From the NCBI GenBank assembly GCA_011682715.1, contig JAACEC010000006.1:1-14996 (forward strand): DNA of 14,996 nt, written 5' to 3'. The position numbers and the translations under genes are program-made. This stretch comes from Pseudomonadota bacterium (GTDB taxonomy: Bacteria > Hydrothermota > 32-111 > QNBC01). The notes under the pieces are model-generated. The model was not told where the DNA came from and searched no databases. It was given only the letters and a program-made list of their open reading frames with translations. This document shows, piece by piece, positions 1 through 7,542 of this stretch; the stretch's first letter is position 1, and each line of letters opens with the position of its first letter.

Positions 1-294
1 CCACTCCCAGAACAGCAAAAGAAAAATAACCGGTATCATATTTCCCAGAATCGACAGAATAACAGCTTTAAATACAGGCAAATGAAAAACCTGAATCGAG
101 ACCGGAATACCCCCTCTTAATTCGAATATAGGCAGCATCGATATCAATATTGTCGATATTTCATTTGAAAATCGAGTACTTAAGCTGCTAGTAATACCGG
201 ATTTGTCAAATGCGAGTAATGATTGTGCAAATCCGACTAAACTAATTAAAGTAATTAATGAGAATCTGAGTATATACCTCGATTTTCTTTCCAT
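1..294 (-). CDS. COG2426 / Sm_multidrug_ex family membrane protein, partial (C-terminus off the left edge)
   Basis: The frame is open from an ATG at 294 to base 1, giving 98 visible codons and no stop. Residues 52-64 (MLPIFELRGGIPV) and the later LGN-IPV segment (83-89), followed by a hydrophobic stretch, match the core of the small multidrug export family (PF06695/COG2426), integral membrane proteins whose substrate is not established. Residues 1-29 look like a signal peptide or first membrane helix: basic MERKSRYILR, then a hydrophobic run ending near AQSLLA. This extension is longer than I expect for the family. The start is supported by GAAGG at 303-307, 8 nt upstream. The gene begins 53 nt inside ispDF in another frame, so it is probably translated from the same mRNA. 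The family call is fairly secure from the ELRGGIP motif; the function is unknown. Confidence 0.8.
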   Translation of the reverse strand, partial: MERKSRYILRFSLITLISLVGFAQSLLAFDKSGITSSLSTRFSNEISTILISMLPIFELRGGIPVSIQVFHLPVFKAVILSILGNMIPVIFLLLFWEW

Positions 295-1354
295 CGTTTC
301 TACCTTCGGCGGTTTTCGCCTTTATAGATACTCTATCAGGTTCTATCTTAAGATATTTGGCTATCTTATTTTTAATCATTTTTTTCTTCTCTCCGAGTTT
401 AGGTTCATCCAAAATTATTACTATATCAACATTTTTAACATGGAAATATCCGATGTGTTTCATAACTCTGCTTAACATCTCAGTGCTCGACATATTGAGT
501 GTCCAGTCTTCAGTATCAGGAAATAGTTCACCTATATCGCCAGTTCCTGTTGCCCCGAGTAGTGAATCGATTAATGAATGTATTACGACATCGCCGTCTG
601 AATGAGCAATTACCGAATATTCACAATCTATCTTTACATCCCCCAGGGTTATTCCGTTTCCTTCTTTCAAATTATGCGAATCGTAACCGAAACCGATTCT
701 TAAACTATCTTTATCCAGAACAGATGAGATAAAATAAAAGTCTTCCATAGTCGTAATTTTTATATTTTCCCTGTTCCCCTTAACGAGCTTATAGTCATCG
801 TATAATTTCAAATACGCTTCCATGTCATCGGTAATATCTTCTCGGGCAATCATCTCAATCGCATTTTTTATTTTATCCCTTTTGAAAAATTGAGGTGTTT
901 GGATTAATCTTATCATATTTCTATCTAATGTTTTTATGGTTTCCTCCTGGTATCTTGCCGTATCATTAACACCTGCATAGGGTACAACACAATCATGATT
1001 GTTGAGTTCTTTAATCATTTTCTTAACGGTTGAAATTCTGAAATTGGGCCGCGCCGCATCGTGAATTGCCACATAATCATACATAGCAGCTTTTATTCCG
1101 TTCAGGGAAGAATCCTGGCGTCTCTTACCACCTGTAATAATCCTGACCTTCTCTTCTGTCAACAATTTTTCGACTGCTTCACGGTCATCTTCGCTAACGA
1201 CAACAATAACCTCCTTCACTTCGGGAATCGCAAGAAATTTGTTTACCGAATACATTAAAACGGGCAAACCATTTAAATAAAGGAACTGTTTCTTCTCCTC
1301 GATGTTCATTCTTGTACTTTCCCCGGAAGCGAGAATCAGTGCGGAAATATCCAT
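242..1354 (-). CDS. ispDF: Bifunctional IspD/IspF (MEP cytidylyltransferase / MECDP synthase)
   Basis: Carries out two steps of the MEP isoprenoid pathway: CTP-dependent cytidylylation of MEP, and cyclisation of CDP-ME-2-phosphate to MECDP. The IspD half (about 1-212) shows the nucleotide loop ASGESTRM with R15 and K22, GGKRRQDSS (75-83), HDAARP (98-103), QTPQFF and NIKIT. The IspF half (about 217-370) has the metal ligands D225 and H227 (GYDSH) and H251 in AHSDGD, then LGATGTGDIGELFPDT. The length (370 aa) matches fused IspDF enzymes. I chose the ATG at 1354, which shares one base with the upstream TGA (TGATG) and has GGAG 10 nt before it; a TTG at 1357 would add one residue. The IspF C-terminus is divergent: KAKTAEGRNDGKK stands where KATTTEKLG-type sequence is usual. 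The nearby radA and PIN/TRAM genes match the radA-yacL-ispD-ispF order of Firmicutes. Confidence 0.95.
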   Translation of the reverse strand: MDISALILASGESTRMNIEEKKQFLYLNGLPVLMYSVNKFLAIPEVKEVIVVVSEDDREAVEKLLTEEKVRIITGGKRRQDSSLNGIKAAMYDYVAIHDAARPNFRISTVKKMIKELNNHDCVVPYAGVNDTARYQEETIKTLDRNMIRLIQTPQFFKRDKIKNAIEMIAREDITDDMEAYLKLYDDYKLVKGNRENIKITTMEDFYFISSVLDKDSLRIGFGYDSHNLKEGNGITLGDVKIDCEYSVIAHSDGDVVIHSLIDSLLGATGTGDIGELFPDTEDWTLNMSSTEMLSRVMKHIGYFHVKNVDIVIILDEPKLGEKKKMIKNKIAKYLKIEPDRVSIKAKTAEGRNDGKKIEVYTQILINYFN

Positions 1355-1935
1355 CAAACAATTTCTCCGAAATACATTGTTCCCATACTCGTCTTAATAC
1401 TTCCGGTAATCTCTACGTCTACCTTATTCCCTATATGTTTTTCTCCGTCTTTAACAACAACTATACTTCCGTTGCATAAAAATCCCACCCCCTGGGTCTT
1501 TTCTTTCCCCTGTTTTACGATATAAATTTCAACCTTATCACCGACGTAATAACTTCTCGAAAGCAATCTCGAAAGTTGCTCCACGGAAAAATACTTCACT
1601 TTATTATAAAGAAAATGTCTTTTTTTGATTTCTCCGAGGGTAATTAAGGAGCTTTTATGAGTTTTACAGAACTTCAAATATTTGTGATAATTGTTCCCTT
1701 CGATCTCGTCTGTCAAATCTATGATACCCTTTTTAATTAAATTGTTTAGTATGATAAGCGTCTCTTTGTTCCTTTCCCCTTCGGCTCTTTTTAATTCATT
1801 ATAGATATATTTCGGAACTGCAATTTTACCGAAAATGAAATTGTATGCGACTACTTTCAAAATTTTTTGGTCATAAACCGCATTTCTATCGATTATAAAA
1901 TCGTATTTACTTACTTTTTTAAATAAATTAAACAT
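1354..1935 (-). CDS. PIN/TRAM domain protein, YacL-like, with degenerate PIN site
   Basis: 193 aa in two parts. The C-terminal TRAM domain (about 128-193) is clear: a predicted RNA-binding beta barrel with GVGFLCNGSIVVVKDG, IGNKVDVEITG and KTSMGTMYFGEIV, very like the tail of Bacillus YacL-type proteins. The N-terminal part (about 10-125) follows the PIN fold, with IID16, D22, VPKYIYNE47L and a late beta strand KVKYFSVEQL. However, the third acidic position (usually D before the KLV-LA helix) is N81/N82, and the TND motif reads TLG at 99-101. PIN nuclease activity is therefore doubtful. The N-terminal membrane helices of YacL are absent. It overlaps radA by 8 nt and ispDF by 1 nt, in the order known for yacL, so a related role is likely but unproven. 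GGAG lies 10 nt before the ATG. Confidence 0.82.
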   Translation of the reverse strand: MFNLFKKVSKYDFIIDRNAVYDQKILKVVAYNFIFGKIAVPKYIYNELKRAEGERNKETLIILNNLIKKGIIDLTDEIEGNNYHKYLKFCKTHKSSLITLGEIKKRHFLYNKVKYFSVEQLSRLLSRSYYVGDKVEIYIVKQGKEKTQGVGFLCNGSIVVVKDGEKHIGNKVDVEITGSIKTSMGTMYFGEIV

Positions 1936-3295
1936 CTTTCAAATACTCCATTACATTGTTTACGTTTTTACATTTTATAATTTTAGTCTTTGAACTTTGA
2001 ATTTTTTCTTTTATATAGTAAGGTATAATGATGTTTTTTATTCCGAAGCGAGTTGCCTCATCCGCCCTTCTTTTCATTCCTTCCACTGCCCTTAGTTCAC
2101 CTCCTAATCCTACTTCTCCGATGAATACCGTGTCTTTTTTTATCACTTTACTGCTATAACTCGAATATATTGCCATAAGAATGGCAATATCGATCCCGGG
2201 ATCCTTTATCTTCAATCCTCCGACCACATTCAGAAAAACATCCTGGTTCCCTAAAAATAGGTGTAATCGCTTTTCCAGTACCGCAATTAATGTGCTGACT
2301 CTTTTATATTCCGGACCATTTACCGAACGCTGCGGTACTCCATATTTTGTTTCTGCGGCTATTGCCTGTATCTCTACCAAAAGCGGTCTACTCCCCTCAA
2401 TTGTAACCGTAAGTATACTTCCTGAAATCGATTCCGTTTCCCTTGTTAAAAAGATCTCCGTGGGATCATTCACTTCGCTCAAACCATCACTGTGCATCTC
2501 AAAGAGACCTATCTCGTCCGTCGACCCGTATCTATTCTTTGCATTTCTCAGTATTCTGTATCCTCTGTTTCCGTCTCCTTCCAGATAAATCACTGCATCA
2601 ACCATGTGTTCGAGAATTTTAGGTCCCGCTACTATTCCGCCCTTTGTGACATGACCGACAACAAATACAGGTGTATTTGTTGCTTTTGCAAATCTTATAA
2701 GCTTCGATGTACATGCTTTTACCCCCGTTACACTTCCCTGCTGTGCATCTGTGTTCTCATCGTAAATTGTTTGAATCGAATCGACAATCAACACGCCAGG
2801 TTTAACATCATCGGCATATTTAATTATTTTATTTACCGAATATTCGGAACTGAGAAGTATATCGCCGGAAACGGCATTCAAACGATTTGCTCTCAACGAA
2901 ATTTGCTGTAATGATTCCTCCGATGTGGAATATAGAACTCTTATCCCCCTTTTTGCAAGCTCATACGACACTTGCAAAAGTAATGTAGATTTTCCTATAC
3001 CTGGTTCTCCCCCGATTAATATAACGGCTCCGGGAACTATGCCTCCGCCCAAAACCCTGTCGAATTCTCCTATTTTTGTTTCAAAGCGTTTTATACTTTT
3101 AAAATCGATTTTATCAAGCGGTGTTGGCGGTGTAGAAACATCGAATTTAAAACCGTCAATTCTTTTCCCTTTCTTCTCCTTCTCATTGTATTCCACAAAA
3201 CTGTTCCATGATCCGCATGACGGACATTTTCCCAACCACTTGTTTGATTCGTAACCACACTCTTTACATACGAATACAGCTTTACTTTTTCCCAT
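1928..3295 (-). CDS. radA: DNA repair protein RadA (Sms)
   Basis: RadA is a RecA-like ATPase and DnaB-like helicase that acts on recombination intermediates and branch migration in the cytoplasm. The 455-aa protein has the full family layout: a C4 zinc finger at the N-terminus (C10, C13, C24, C27), Walker A GGEPGIGKST (95-104), Walker B VLIVDS (168-173), the diagnostic KNRYG motif (253-257), and a C-terminal Lon-like domain from about 285 to the end. The ATG is preceded by AGGTGG 4-5 nt upstream. The start overlaps the end of mlaD by 14 nt and the stop overlaps the PIN/TRAM start by 8 nt, so it sits inside the long operon. No oddity is visible. Confidence 0.97.
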   Translation of the reverse strand: MGKSKAVFVCKECGYESNKWLGKCPSCGSWNSFVEYNEKEKKGKRIDGFKFDVSTPPTPLDKIDFKSIKRFETKIGEFDRVLGGGIVPGAVILIGGEPGIGKSTLLLQVSYELAKRGIRVLYSTSEESLQQISLRANRLNAVSGDILLSSEYSVNKIIKYADDVKPGVLIVDSIQTIYDENTDAQQGSVTGVKACTSKLIRFAKATNTPVFVVGHVTKGGIVAGPKILEHMVDAVIYLEGDGNRGYRILRNAKNRYGSTDEIGLFEMHSDGLSEVNDPTEIFLTRETESISGSILTVTIEGSRPLLVEIQAIAAETKYGVPQRSVNGPEYKRVSTLIAVLEKRLHLFLGNQDVFLNVVGGLKIKDPGIDIAILMAIYSSYSSKVIKKDTVFIGEVGLGGELRAVEGMKRRADEATRFGIKNIIIPYYIKEKIQSSKTKIIKCKNVNNVMEYLKDV

Positions 3296-4091
3296 TTCCC
3301 ACCTTTATCAAGTTAAGTTTAACGTATTTTGAAGGATTTTCTTTTATATCCGCTATCAAATCATTGAGATTTTTAATAGTGCTCATAGTCTCCGTGTATA
3401 ATGAATCGGACTGCGACAATCGAGATATATTATTGTCGGGTGTATTTAACCGCTTTGCAACATCGTTTAATTGAACGGATATCGCCAAAAGGTTTTTCAT
3501 CAGACTGTCAGCCGTTTGAGAAGAACTGCGAATGTTCTCCGATGATATTTTGACATCACTGCTTATCTCGGCAATTAATCTGTTCGTGTTGGTAAGAATT
3601 GAGTTAAGATTCCCGATCATGTTCGTATTGCTTCCGGAAATATCTTTCAACCCGGTAACCGTTTCTTTCAATCGATCAAATATTGTGAAAATTTGATCTA
3701 TACCTCTGTAATCTCCGTGCATCGGCTTTTTTATGTCGCAAGCAACATCGGAGACACCGGGAAATATTTCGATATATTTATTTTCGGCAATTACCGTTGT
3801 GTTTATAAGTGTAACCGTCGCATCTTCTCTCAATTTCACATTGCTTGATAGAAGAATTTCAACAAGGACACTGTCTCCTGCAAATCTGACTTTCCCCACT
3901 TTCCCCATTTTTAATCCTCTCACAAAAATAGGATCACCGGATTTTAACCCATGCACGTTTTTGAAATAACAATCCAATTTTACGAAATGTCTTTTAAAAC
4001 TTATATTGTCCATCCACAATAACCCTATCGCGGTTATTACAAGAGCAATCGTCACAAACCAACCAACCTTTATATAATCATTTTTATACAT
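3282..4091 (-). CDS. mlaD: MCE-family substrate-binding protein (MlaD-like)
   Basis: Periplasmic, inner-membrane-anchored lipid-binding subunit of an Mla-type ABC transporter. Of 269 aa, residues about 8-27 form the single N-terminal membrane anchor. Residues about 38-112 form one MCE domain: FKNVHGLKSGDPIFVRGLKM, the VGKVRF strand, and KYIEIFPG at the end. The remaining 150 residues (about 130-255) are rich in Asn, Ser, Thr, Leu and Ile with few prolines, typical of the long helices that form the central tunnel in single-MCE proteins. The ATG at 4091 has a clear AGGAG, and only 1 nt separates it from the mlaF stop. It overlaps radA by 14 nt. The symbol is by homology to the E. coli system; the cargo (phospholipid or other lipid) cannot be read from sequence. 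Confidence 0.92.
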   Translation of the reverse strand: MYKNDYIKVGWFVTIALVITAIGLLWMDNISFKRHFVKLDCYFKNVHGLKSGDPIFVRGLKMGKVGKVRFAGDSVLVEILLSSNVKLREDATVTLINTTVIAENKYIEIFPGVSDVACDIKKPMHGDYRGIDQIFTIFDRLKETVTGLKDISGSNTNMIGNLNSILTNTNRLIAEISSDVKISSENIRSSSQTADSLMKNLLAISVQLNDVAKRLNTPDNNISRLSQSDSLYTETMSTIKNLNDLIADIKENPSKYVKLNLIKVGNGKK

Positions 4092-4092
4092 A

Positions 4093-4827
4093 CTATTCTC
4101 CTGTTTTTAAGTAGTATGAATTCCTAAATTCCATTATATCACTGTTCGAGGAATTTATAAAATCCGATGTACTTCCGAGAAATGTTATTTTTCCACCTGA
4201 AAGCATCGCAATTCTGTCAGAAATTCCGACGGCACTGTTCAAATCATGGGTTACCATAACGGAAGTTATATTCATTTTTTTATTTAAATTAAAAATCAAT
4301 TCTTCAATGGTTCTGGATACTATAGGGTCCAATCCCGTAGTGGGTTCGTCGTATAAGATGTATCTGGGGTTTAAAATTATTGCTCTCGCTATGGCGGCTC
4401 TTTTTAACATACCGCCGGACAGGTTGGACGGGAACAGTTCAGTGACTTTGGGATCAAGTTCAACCTTTTTCAACGCATCAATAACTCTCTCTCTAATCTC
4501 CCCTGACGGTACATTGTGAATGTATTTTAGAGCCAGTCCGACGTTTTCTCCGACATTCAAAGATTCTATAAAACCCGATTTTTGGAATATAAAACCTATT
4601 TTTCTTCTCAGTGAATAAACATGCTTTCCCATAATCGGTATATCGTCTATAAGTATCTTTCCCTTCTCCGGTCGTACGAGCCCTACTATGCTTTTTAGCA
4701 AAACGCTTTTGCCTATACCGCTTTTCCCGATTATGGTAATTATCTCACCGTCCTTTATTTCAAGGCTCAGATTGTCCAAAACCTTTCTATCATTGTATAT
4801 TTTTGTAATATTTTTAATTACAACCAT
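4093..4827 (-). CDS. mlaF: ABC transporter ATPase of the Mla system
   Basis: Cytoplasmic ATPase that should power MCE-dependent lipid transport together with the flanking MlaE and MlaD. All nucleotide-binding motifs are intact in 244 aa: Walker A GKSGIGKS (34-41), Q-loop Q82, signature LSGGM (136-140), Walker B YDEPTTGLDP (159-168) and H-loop H194 in VTHD. The FQKSGFIESLNVGENV segment after the Q-loop is characteristic of MlaF/Ttg2A-type ATPases. The ATG lies 10 nt inside mlaE and I see no good ribosome binding site before it, so translation is probably coupled to mlaE. Confidence 0.94.
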   Translation of the reverse strand: MVVIKNITKIYNDRKVLDNLSLEIKDGEIITIIGKSGIGKSVLLKSIVGLVRPEKGKILIDDIPIMGKHVYSLRRKIGFIFQKSGFIESLNVGENVGLALKYIHNVPSGEIRERVIDALKKVELDPKVTELFPSNLSGGMLKRAAIARAIILNPRYILYDEPTTGLDPIVSRTIEELIFNLNKKMNITSVMVTHDLNSAVGISDRIAMLSGGKITFLGSTSDFINSSNSDIMEFRNSYYLKTGE

Positions 4828-5564
4828 AAACTGAATACCCTAATAATAAAGTAATCAAACAATAATATCAAAACAACCGAATAAACTACGGCGTTTGTTG
4901 TTGCCTCTCCCACTCCTTTTGCTCCTTTACTCGCCGTTATACCAAAATAGCACGATATGGAAGTGGAAATGAGACCGAATACGCCGCCTTTTACCAAACT
5001 CTCTATAAATTCTAACATTCTGAAATGCTCCCTTATACCGAACAAGAAAGTCCTAAACCCGAATCCTTTGATATAAACCATAAATATCATAGCCCCCACA
5101 ATGAATAACAGTTCACTGAAAATTACCATAATCGGGTAAGAAATAAGGGATGCTATCATTTTAGGATATACGAGATAATCATAAGGATCTATAGCCATTG
5201 TTTCGAGAGCATCAATCTCTTCGTTAACCTTCATCGTTGCAATTTCCGCTGTAATTCTCGTGCCTGCTCTTCCGACAAGTGCTATCGATGCTCCAAGAGC
5301 ACCGAGTTCAATAATCACGGATTTGGAAATGGCTTCGGTTATGTAAAATTGAGGTATATAGCTTCCGAGTCTCTGTTCGATGAGGAATACGGCTATTAAA
5401 CCGCCGAGAATCGATGCAATGGCAACAACACCAATTGATTCAATTCCGGTCCTTACGATTTCACGAAATGTCAACTCAATTTTGTATCCTATATTATGCT
5501 TTTTGAATATCGAATAAAACATTACGTAAAAAATCCCACCGATATTATTTACAACAAAATTCAT
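4818..5564 (-). CDS. mlaE: MlaE-type ABC transporter permease
   Basis: Inner-membrane permease of the Mla lipid transporter. The 248-aa protein carries the hallmark cytoplasmic loop GRAGTRITAEIATMKV (98-113) followed by NEEIDALETMAIDPYDYLV, and the C-terminal GAKGVGEATTNAVV before the last helix. About five to six hydrophobic segments are visible, at roughly 43-63, 82-100, 135-165 and 190-248. The usual partners MlaF and MlaD follow directly; no MlaB (STAS) or MlaC (periplasmic shuttle) gene is in the window. The start is 2 nt after the dnaB stop with no convincing Shine-Dalgarno sequence, so translation is probably coupled to dnaB. An internal Met15 (MFYSIF) is an alternative start. Confidence 0.93.
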   Translation of the reverse strand: MNFVVNNIGGIFYVMFYSIFKKHNIGYKIELTFREIVRTGIESIGVVAIASILGGLIAVFLIEQRLGSYIPQFYITEAISKSVIIELGALGASIALVGRAGTRITAEIATMKVNEEIDALETMAIDPYDYLVYPKMIASLISYPIMVIFSELLFIVGAMIFMVYIKGFGFRTFLFGIREHFRMLEFIESLVKGGVFGLISTSISCYFGITASKGAKGVGEATTNAVVYSVVLILLFDYFIIRVFSLWL

Positions 5565-5566
5565 AA

Positions 5567-6895
5567 TTATGGTCTGATTATCTCATCGGTAAAATCCGCA
5601 AATCGCGTGCTTCTACCGTCAAATACGAGTCTCACCGTGCCTACCGGTCCGTTTCTCTGCTTCCCGATTATTATTTTTGCCAGATTTTTATCCTCTTCAC
5701 TGGATTTATCTATGAATGCCGGTCTATGAACAAAAAGGACGACATCAGCATCCTGCTCGATTGCTCCCGATTCTCTCAGATCCGACAATATCGGTTCCTT
5801 TGTCTGCCTTTGCATGGGTGCTCTTGATAATTGTGACAAAGCCACAACAGGTATATCTAGCTCCTTAGCCAGCGATTTTAACGAGCGGGAAATTTCGCTT
5901 ACCTCCGTATTTTTACTGTCGTATCTTCTCGATGAACTCATAAGTTGAAGATAATCGATAAAAATAATCTTTATGTCATGCTCTTTCTGCAACCTTCTCG
6001 CCCTCGCCCTTAGTTCTATTTCGTTTAAAGAACTCGAATCATCGATAAATATCTGTGCTTTATCCAGTTCTCCGGCAGCTATTACAATTCCCTGGTAATC
6101 ACTTCTCGTAACGATCCCACTTCTTATCCTCGAAGCATCTACCCCGCTTCTTACACAAAGCATTCTCCAAACAAGAGATCTGTTGGGCATTTCCAGAGAG
6201 AAAAAAGCCATAGGGATATTATTTCTCAAATTGTTCACCATTACATTTAAGGCAAGAGCGGTTTTTCCCATTGAAGGCCTTCCGGCTATAATGATAAATT
6301 CCCCTTTATGAAAACCGTTAATCAATCTGTCAATATCCTTGAATCCCGTAGGAATACCCATTAACGGTTTTTTGCTCTCGAGAATCTCCCCCACCTGGCT
6401 TATGATTGTCTTAGCAATTTCGGAAATATCTTCAAGTTCGAATTTCGTATTTTTGATTTTTACATTTAAAATGTTCTTTTCCGCAAAGTCGAGAATCTCG
6501 TCGGGAGTATTATCACTGTTTATAACCTTTGATTTTATTTTATCGGAAATTTCAAGCAATTTCCGCAAAACGTATTTATCTTTGATTATGGAAATATAGG
6601 AAGGGGCATTAAACGTTTCCTCTTCTATCAAAGAATTTATATACTTTACTCCTCCGGCTTTCGTAAGTAGTTTTTTACTCTTCAAATGTTCTCTTAATGT
6701 CAAATTGTCAATTGCACCGTTTCTTTCCCTGCTCATCTCCACAATGGCACGGAAGATCAATCGGTGTTGCTCTATGGAGAAAACTTCGTCGGTTTCAAGA
6801 TCCGCAATAACATCATCAATAATATCATTGTAAATTAGCATCGAACCGAGAATAGCTTTTTCCGCTTCAATGGCTCTCGGTATTTCCATACTCAT
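5567..6895 (-). CDS. dnaB: Replicative DNA helicase DnaB
   Basis: Hexameric 5'-3' helicase that unwinds DNA at the replication fork. The 442-aa protein has the N-terminal helical domain (about 1-105, opening with IPRAIEAEKAILGSML), a linker, and the RecA-like motor: Walker A GRPSMGKT (205-212), the FFSLEM strand, Walker B IIFIDYLQLM (310-319), SQLSRAP, DLRESGAIEQDAD and the arginine-finger region GKQRNGPVGT (411-420). No intein is present, although one often interrupts this gene. The ATG overlaps the udg stop (ATGA), and GAGGTGAT at 6902-6909 gives a strong ribosome binding site. It is followed by the mla genes rather than by its common neighbour rplI. Confidence 0.97.
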   Translation of the reverse strand: MSMEIPRAIEAEKAILGSMLIYNDIIDDVIADLETDEVFSIEQHRLIFRAIVEMSRERNGAIDNLTLREHLKSKKLLTKAGGVKYINSLIEEETFNAPSYISIIKDKYVLRKLLEISDKIKSKVINSDNTPDEILDFAEKNILNVKIKNTKFELEDISEIAKTIISQVGEILESKKPLMGIPTGFKDIDRLINGFHKGEFIIIAGRPSMGKTALALNVMVNNLRNNIPMAFFSLEMPNRSLVWRMLCVRSGVDASRIRSGIVTRSDYQGIVIAAGELDKAQIFIDDSSSLNEIELRARARRLQKEHDIKIIFIDYLQLMSSSRRYDSKNTEVSEISRSLKSLAKELDIPVVALSQLSRAPMQRQTKEPILSDLRESGAIEQDADVVLFVHRPAFIDKSSEEDKNLAKIIIGKQRNGPVGTVRLVFDGRSTRFADFTDEIIRP

Positions 6896-7542
6896 TGCTC
6901 TATCACCTCTTTGAGCAATTTAAAATCCTCTTTCATTTTTTCATCCAAATTTCCGTTACGCAAAACTGCGGCGGGGTGCAGCATGGGCAAAAGCATTACA
7001 CCGTTAAAATCAATTATACTTCCCCTCTCCTGCATTATTCGTACCTCTCTTCCGAGCAGCGATTTAAGAGAATATCTCCCGAGCGTCACTATAATTTTCG
7101 GTTCGATTATCCCTATCTGCCTCGTAAGATACGGAAAACAAGCGTTTATTTCCTCTTCCATAGGATCTCTGTTTCCCGGGGGTCTGCACTTAACTATATT
7201 TGTTATGAAAACATCCTTTCTGCTCAACTCTATTCCGTTAAGATATGATGAAAGCAAATTACCTGCCCTCCCCACAAAGGGTAATCCCTGCAAATCTTCA
7301 TTTCTCCCGGGAGCCTCGCCGATAAAAAGAACATCAGCATCTACACTCCCGGCACCTATTACGAATTTTGTTCTCGTTTTGTACAAGGGGCATTTTTTAC
7401 ACTTTTTCAGCTCTTTGTAAATTTCAATCATCCGTTGTCTTTTTTCTTCAAAAGTTAATTTTATCTTTTTTCCATTCGCATTTTTCAATATGAATTGGTT
7501 TTGCCCGAGAGCTCTTTTTATCTCTATATATCGATCCATCAT
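6892..7542 (-). CDS. udg: Uracil-DNA glycosylase, family 4 (4Fe-4S)
   Basis: Removes uracil from DNA in base excision repair. The 216-aa protein has the family-4 active-site motif GEAPGRNED (75-83) with GLPFVGRAG, and the HPAAVLRN motif (189-196). The four cluster cysteines are in place: C48 and C51 (CKKC), C119 (KCRPPGNRDP) and C135. An extension of about 35 residues precedes the core; an internal Met38 is possible, but no better ribosome binding site supports it. The start lies at the coaBC stop (4-nt ATGA overlap from the first of two consecutive ATGs) without a clear Shine-Dalgarno sequence, and the stop overlaps the dnaB start by 4 nt. It is probably translated by coupling. Confidence 0.94.
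   Translation of the reverse strand: MMDRYIEIKRALGQNQFILKNANGKKIKLTFEEKRQRMIEIYKELKKCKKCPLYKTRTKFVIGAGSVDADVLFIGEAPGRNEDLQGLPFVGRAGNLLSSYLNGIELSRKDVFITNIVKCRPPGNRDPMEEEINACFPYLTRQIGIIEPKIIVTLGRYSLKSLLGREVRIMQERGSIIDFNGVMLLPMLHPAAVLRNGNLDEKMKEDFKLLKEVIEQ

Noticed and set aside
1354..1935. The gene between radA and ispDF as disA (diadenylate cyclase)
   Set aside because: The protein has PIN and TRAM features and lacks the DGA and RHR motifs of DAC domains.
6911..7420. A 169-codon plus-strand open frame antisense to udg
   Set aside because: It mirrors the uracil-DNA glycosylase coding region and shows no domain or promoter.
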